Position numbers and translations under genes: made by a program. Of a stretch of DNA of 64,000 nt, positions 60,018 to 64,000 are shown piece by piece (positions within the stretch are counted from its first letter, which is position 1; the number at the start of each line of letters is the position of its first letter). This DNA comes from Pontibacillus marinus BH030004 = DSM 16465. Its GTDB lineage: Bacteria > Bacillota > Bacilli > Bacillales > BH030062. Location of the stretch: contig NZ_AULJ01000001.1 in the NCBI RefSeq assembly GCF_000425225.1, forward strand, positions 1-64,000. The letters run 5' to 3'. Under the pieces are notes generated by a model. The model saw nothing but the letters and a program-made list of their open reading frames with translations, had not been told where the DNA came from and searched no databases.

Positions 60018-60647
60018 TTGGCTATTTTTTTAAGCTATGTTTTTCTTGGATTGTCGTTAGGTGCACCAATAGGTCCGATTAATGCAGCTCAAATTAATCA
60101 GGGAATTAAAAATGGTTTTTTTCATTCGTGGTTTATAGGACTTGGATCGATTTTAGCAGAATTATTCTTTATTTCAGCGGTGTTCTTTGGTGTCGTACAC
60201 TTTTTAGAGACGGAATTTGTTAAGACATTTTTGTGGTCCTTCGGTGCTTTTGTACTGATCTATACAGGGATTGAAAGCATGCATCAATCACAAAAACTAG
60301 AACAAACACGTGATGGTGGGAAGGATTCTGTTTTTAAAGCATTTTTTTCTGGCTTTTTGATATCGATAAGTAATCCGTTATCTATCTTGTTTTGGCTAGG
60401 GATATACGGATCTGTTCTTGCCAATACCATTCATAAGTATGACAATGAACACTTGATTCTATACGGGGCAGCAATCATCCTTGGCCTCATGCTTTGGGAT
60501 GTATTTATGGCTTCTGTTTCAAGTGGTTTTCGAAATTTTTTAACCGATCGTATGTTAAAAGGCATATCTAATGTTACCGGATTGTCTCTTTTATGTTTTG
60601 GCATTTACTTTGGATATCAGGCTATTGTGTTACTCTTTTTTAGCTAA
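60018..60647 (+). CDS. LysE-family amino acid exporter
   Basis: The 209-residue protein has six membrane segments and the LysE/RhtB start: LSLGAPIGPINAAQINQGIKNGF (G-x-x-x-G-P-x, near residue 15) plus ISNPLSILFWLGIYG near 112. It exports an amino acid, lysine or threonine-like by family. TTG 60018 is preferred because GGGAG directly abuts the GTG 60009. Confidence 0.85.
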   Translation: MAIFLSYVFLGLSLGAPIGPINAAQINQGIKNGFFHSWFIGLGSILAELFFISAVFFGVVHFLETEFVKTFLWSFGAFVLIYTGIESMHQSQKLEQTRDGGKDSVFKAFFSGFLISISNPLSILFWLGIYGSVLANTIHKYDNEHLILYGAAIILGLMLWDVFMASVSSGFRNFLTDRMLKGISNVTGLSLLCFGIYFGYQAIVLLFFS

Positions 60648-60746
60648 TCCCTAAAGCCACCAGTTCTGCTAAGACTTCCTTAAAATAAGTGCCACCAAAC
60701 TGTACAACCTATAACAGACGAATTAAAAGTTAAGGTGGCATACATC

Positions 60747-62078
60747 ATGAGTCAGTCAGATTCGGGTAACACAACGTCTTCATCTCTAAAATGGTGGCAG
60801 CTATCCTTAGCAGGAATCGGCTGTACAATTGGAATCGGATATTTTCTTGGGTCAGCGATCGGAATTAAATTAACTGGCCCTTCTTTTGTGTTCTCGTTCT
60901 TTTTAGCGGCAATTGGAACCTATTTTGTTTATAACGTCCTGGCCAAAATGACAGTAGAGGACCCACAGGAAGGTTCTTTTTGTTACTATGCCTACAAAGC
61001 ATTTGGAAGATGGGCGAGATTTGGCTGTGGGTGGAACTTTTGGTTCTCCAATATCCTGATCATGGGGAGCCAACTAATTGGATTAGCTCTACTTACACAG
61101 TTATGGTTTCCAAACATTCCACTATGGGTTTTCTCAGCCATATATGCAGCATTGTCCATTGTCGTTGTATTGCTTGGGACGGATGGTTTCGATAAGGTTG
61201 AAGATATTTTAGCAGTTATTAAAACAGCAGCTATTTTCATGTTTATTCTTATCGGAGGTCTTGTAGTTTTCGGAGTAGTAGCAGATGAACCAGTAACCGT
61301 GAACGATTTACCTTTATCATCAGGTGAACTTTTTATAGATGGTTTTACAGGGTTTTGGTCTTCTCTTATTTATGCTTTCTACGCATTTAGTGGCATTGAA
61401 GTGATTGGGATCATGGCGATTCGATTGAAAAAGAAAGAGGATGCGCCTAAGGCAGGGAAAATCATGCTGGGGCTTCTTACTGTGATCTATGTTCTATCTA
61501 TAATGATTGCAGTCCTCTTAGTTCCAATTGAATCCTTTAGTCAGGATGAAAGCCCGTTTGTCACGGCTCTACAGGATTACACGTTTTCCATTTTTCCAGT
61601 CCTATTTAATGGCGCCATTATAATTGCAGGATTTTCAACGTTAACTGCTGCTTTATTTGGTGTCACTACGTTATTGGTTACATTAGCCAAAGACAAGGAT
61701 GCTCCATCTTTATTTGCGAAAAAGCTGAAGCGGTACAAGGACTTGCCGATTTACTCAATTGCGCTTGGTGCTGCTGGTCTTTTCCTGTCTGTCATTACTG
61801 CATTATTGCTTCCAAATAAAATATATGAGTACATCACTACAGCTGCAGGGATATTAATTTTGTATAACTGGTTCTTTATTATTATGTCTGCTTTTAAGAT
61901 ATTAAAAATGACCATGTATATGAAGGTGGGCAGTTCAGTGGGGATACTTCTCATTTTACTGGCTGTTAGTGGTACAGTAATGGATGAAACGATTCGGCCA
62001 GGTTTGTATCTCAGCTTCCTTTTAACTGGGGTTATCTGTGCGGTAACATTTGTGATGAATAGGAAATGGAAACATTAA
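60747..62078 (+). CDS. APC-family amino acid permease
   Basis: The 443-residue protein has 12 membrane segments and the APC-family signatures IGCTIGIGYFLGSAIGI (near residue 25) and FYAFSGIEVIGIMAIRLKK (near 213). It imports an amino acid by proton or sodium symport; the substrate is unknown. ATG 60747 is set by AAGGTGG. The gene follows the LysE-type exporter. Confidence 0.87.
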   Translation: MSQSDSGNTTSSSLKWWQLSLAGIGCTIGIGYFLGSAIGIKLTGPSFVFSFFLAAIGTYFVYNVLAKMTVEDPQEGSFCYYAYKAFGRWARFGCGWNFWFSNILIMGSQLIGLALLTQLWFPNIPLWVFSAIYAALSIVVVLLGTDGFDKVEDILAVIKTAAIFMFILIGGLVVFGVVADEPVTVNDLPLSSGELFIDGFTGFWSSLIYAFYAFSGIEVIGIMAIRLKKKEDAPKAGKIMLGLLTVIYVLSIMIAVLLVPIESFSQDESPFVTALQDYTFSIFPVLFNGAIIIAGFSTLTAALFGVTTLLVTLAKDKDAPSLFAKKLKRYKDLPIYSIALGAAGLFLSVITALLLPNKIYEYITTAAGILILYNWFFIIMSAFKILKMTMYMKVGSSVGILLILLAVSGTVMDETIRPGLYLSFLLTGVICAVTFVMNRKWKH

Positions 62079-62106
62079 AAACCCCACATGGTTAGTGGGG
62101 TTTTTA
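62077..62106. terminator. Bidirectional terminator between convergent genes
   Basis: AAAAACCCCAC and GTGGGGTTTTT pair around ATGGTTA, at the stop codon of the permease gene. Confidence 0.9.
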
Positions 62107-62108
62107 GG

Positions 62109-62918
62109 TTAATAAGGATCATTTGTACGAGGCTTTCCAGGATCACAGTCCGGAAAGTCAGTTTTTGTGGACTCTGCTAATTTATATAGATAATAGCACT
62201 CTTCTCTTGCCATATGATCAACCATTAAGCCGGAGAAGGTTCCAAGTACTTTTTCCGAAAGCTCCATTTCCTCAAGCTCCCGAAGAAAACCCTTAAATAA
62301 ACGCATTTCCACTTCGACATCACTATTGAAACGATGGAGAGCAGGGAACTCACTTAGGTTCGTGCGCAAGTATCCTGTGAGTTCAACGGCTTTTAAGTAA
62401 AACTGCTCAAAATGTTTGGTGAATTCGCTACTTTTCTCTTTTAGCCGCTTTTCGACTCCATCCAGTTCATCATTGATGGCTCCAGCATGGCCGCTAGCAT
62501 CAAGGAGCCATAGCATATGGTGATGTAACTCATGGAAAATGGGGGGCACCTCACCTTTATTTAGATAGCTGATCACAAGTAAGTATTCATCAAGTTCATT
62601 CACCATATGATTGATAAAAGTTGGAGGTAGGTGGATTCCAACCTTCCCCTGTAGTTGGTCTTCCATTATGTTCAGCTTGAACTGCCGCATCTGTTTGACT
62701 ATGCCTTCAACTTCTTTGGAGAACTGCTTAAAATCACTCACATTTCCTTCACGAACGGACGTTAAGTATTGATCGAAAACAGTGACGAACTCTTTTGCCT
62801 GATTAATCTTTTCGGTTTCAGATGGATATAGTGAATCTCGAATAAACCTCGCATGGTCCCCTAACACTTGCAGCCAGAAGGTGTGTTCAAACACAGCGCT
62901 GTCCTGATAATTTTTCAT
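62109..62918 (-). CDS. DUF2935 family protein
   Basis: The 269-residue, all-helical protein fits DUF2935 in two similar halves, each with H/E residues on helices that suit a metal-binding ferritin/hemerythrin-like bundle (EHTFWLQVLGDHARFIRDSL at the start, DHMAREECYYLYKL near 240). In Bacillus members the metal and role are not established. Start behind GGGAGGGAAAG. Confidence 0.82.
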   Translation of the reverse strand: MKNYQDSAVFEHTFWLQVLGDHARFIRDSLYPSETEKINQAKEFVTVFDQYLTSVREGNVSDFKQFSKEVEGIVKQMRQFKLNIMEDQLQGKVGIHLPPTFINHMVNELDEYLLVISYLNKGEVPPIFHELHHHMLWLLDASGHAGAINDELDGVEKRLKEKSSEFTKHFEQFYLKAVELTGYLRTNLSEFPALHRFNSDVEVEMRLFKGFLRELEEMELSEKVLGTFSGLMVDHMAREECYYLYKLAESTKTDFPDCDPGKPRTNDPY

Positions 62919-62988
62919 TCTTTCCCTCCCATCTTAGATTCCTATAAATATATATGAGAGGGGAGGGGGGAAAAGAAGATTCTTTTGG

Positions 62989-63825
62989 TTAATGTGGGCG
63001 GTCTTCTGGCGTAGCTTTTTCATAAAAGTTATCGAGCAAATCTTTTAAGGAAGCTCTTAGTTCTTCACCTTCCATCGACATACCGTGCCCAGTGACTGCC
63101 TTTTTTGGAGATAAGGCAGCTAACTCCTCGATCGAGTGTTTGGCTTTAATCCAGTCTGATGTGAAATACCTTGGTGGTCCGCTGATGTGTTTGTTTTGTG
63201 TGATTACGTTGTATAAGGACTCTTGTTTTACCGTTACAAATGCATCACCTGCAATAAGAAATCCATCTTCTTCACGGAATAGGGAAATATGTCCTTCTGT
63301 ATGTCCTGGTGTGTGAACCCATTTCCATCCGGCCATTTCTGGGACTTCCCCATTGCTTGGGAGCTTTCTTACATTCTTTGAAATATCAATGCCGTGATTC
63401 GGAAACATGGGGGACATGCTACTGACTAACCCTCCGCCAGCTTCTGGATTCCCCTTTGGATAGTTCTTCTTACCGGTTAAGTAGGGTAGTTCTTGTTCAT
63501 GAGCATAAACCGGAACGTCCCATTCTTCTAATAAAGGTTCAAGCGCTCCAACATGGTCGAAGTGCCCATGTGTCAAAATAATAGCCGCTGGTTTCCCTTT
63601 GTTTTCAAACCGTTCTTTCGCCACATTTATAATGTCTTCTTTCGCATGGGGCATCCCTGCATCAATTAATACCCATTGATCTGAAGTAGCCTCACCATAG
63701 AAAAATACATTAACAATTTTGTTGACGTATTGGTAAAGGTCTTCGACTACTTCTTCTCCAAAGCCATTTTTTAAGCTGAAAACGGGCAGGTGGCTTTCAG
63801 AGAAATCATTATCGATCTGTTTCAT
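62989..63825 (-). CDS. MBL-fold metallo-hydrolase
   Basis: The 278-residue protein has the metallo-beta-lactamase motif LTHGHFDHVGALE (HxHxDH, near residue 83), HTPGHTEGHISL (third His, near 175), GDAF (near 195) and a final H in TGHGMS (near 245). All the zinc ligands are present. YflN- or YqgX-like hydrolases are the closest known types. Starts behind AAGGAGGATGATG. Substrate unknown. Confidence 0.88.
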   Translation of the reverse strand: MKQIDNDFSESHLPVFSLKNGFGEEVVEDLYQYVNKIVNVFFYGEATSDQWVLIDAGMPHAKEDIINVAKERFENKGKPAAIILTHGHFDHVGALEPLLEEWDVPVYAHEQELPYLTGKKNYPKGNPEAGGGLVSSMSPMFPNHGIDISKNVRKLPSNGEVPEMAGWKWVHTPGHTEGHISLFREEDGFLIAGDAFVTVKQESLYNVITQNKHISGPPRYFTSDWIKAKHSIEELAALSPKKAVTGHGMSMEGEELRASLKDLLDNFYEKATPEDRPH

Positions 63826-63981
63826 GTCATCATCCTCCTTGTATTAGAATTTGCCTCGAGGATTTAAATATGTATGAAGGAATTTTTCTTGTGTGAAAAT
63901 TTGGTTGTGAATCGTGTGGGGGTTTGAAATAATTGGTATAAATTGTTTGTATTCACCTACATAGACAAGGGGGGAGATCAT

Positions 63982-64000
63982 TTGAAGAAGAAAATCATTT
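63982..64000 (+). CDS. 5' end of a gene cut by the window edge
   Basis: TTG 63982 lies 6 bp after GGGGGGAGAT and opens a frame starting L-K-K-K-I-I, typical of a signal peptide. Only 19 bases are visible, so nothing more can be said. Confidence 0.4.

Noticed and set aside
1-64000. tRNA, rRNA, prophage or plasmid replication genes
   Set aside because: No cloverleaf-type sequence with CCA end, no rRNA signature words, no integrase, capsid or replication initiator genes were seen.

Overview
The window reads as chromosome from a low-GC, endospore-forming Gram-positive of the family Bacillaceae. Support: a complete gerA-type germinant receptor operon, a CwlJ-type cortex hydrolase, two tiny SASP-like proteins, a des-desK-desR cold-sensing locus, an RsbR-like stressosome protein behind a sigma-B-type promoter, strong Shine-Dalgarno sequences with many TTG/GTG starts, and gene pairs known from Bacillus subtilis (yoaS-yozG-yoaT; desaturase-DesK-DesR). 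A betaine-binding protein (OpuAC type), a BCCT betaine transporter and a CPA1 Na+/H+ antiporter suggest, but do not prove, a salt-tolerant species. No rRNA, tRNA or CRISPR array was found.

Layout. 0-8.4 kb: end of an unknown gene, a lipoprotein, a two-part ThrE-type exporter, a LacI regulator with a perfect palindromic operator, a run of SDR dehydrogenase / P-loop kinase / PP2C-like phosphatase / membrane protein, the RNA-binding protein CvfB, and an orphan betaine-binding lipoprotein. 8.5-14 kb: small enzymes (VOC, GNAT, methyltransferase), an MFS exporter, small membrane proteins and an Na+/H+ antiporter. 14.2-19.4 kb: a sensor diguanylate cyclase split by a frame change, small membrane proteins (one apparently starting at ATT), a DUF3267 protein and twin DUF421 proteins. 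19.4-22.2 kb: fructose PTS genes fruA and fruR without fruK.

22.2-31 kb is the most unusual part. Four intergenic arrays have short GC-rich cores repeated every 20-21 bp (42-bp double units). They lie around a TlpA-like thioredoxin gene whose first active-site cysteine position is a TGA, a TetR-MMPL exporter pair, an intact IS3-family element sitting inside one array, and a betaine transporter. Palindromic 42-bp and 23-bp repeats occur in the same stretch, and a roughly 300-bp non-coding segment carries three ATGAGGTGT motifs ahead of a terminator.

31-37.7 kb: desR, desK and the phospholipid desaturase, then small unknown proteins. 37.8-47.8 kb: a universal stress protein, the germination receptor operon with a fourth small membrane subunit, the RsbR-like protein, a frataxin-like iron chaperone, the yoaS/yozG/yoaT block, cwlJ and a HAD phosphatase. 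47.9-51.6 kb: a minimal mercury module (merR, merA and a MerR-type promoter), likely acquired, then divergent SASP-like microgenes. 51.6-64 kb: membrane proteins, lipoproteins, an ECF sigma factor with its membrane partner and a matching promoter, a HAD-APH pair, LysE and APC transporters, a DUF2935 protein and a metallo-beta-lactamase-fold hydrolase. Most transcription units end at clear intrinsic terminators, so operon boundaries are well defined. All calls come from reading the sequence; no database search was run.
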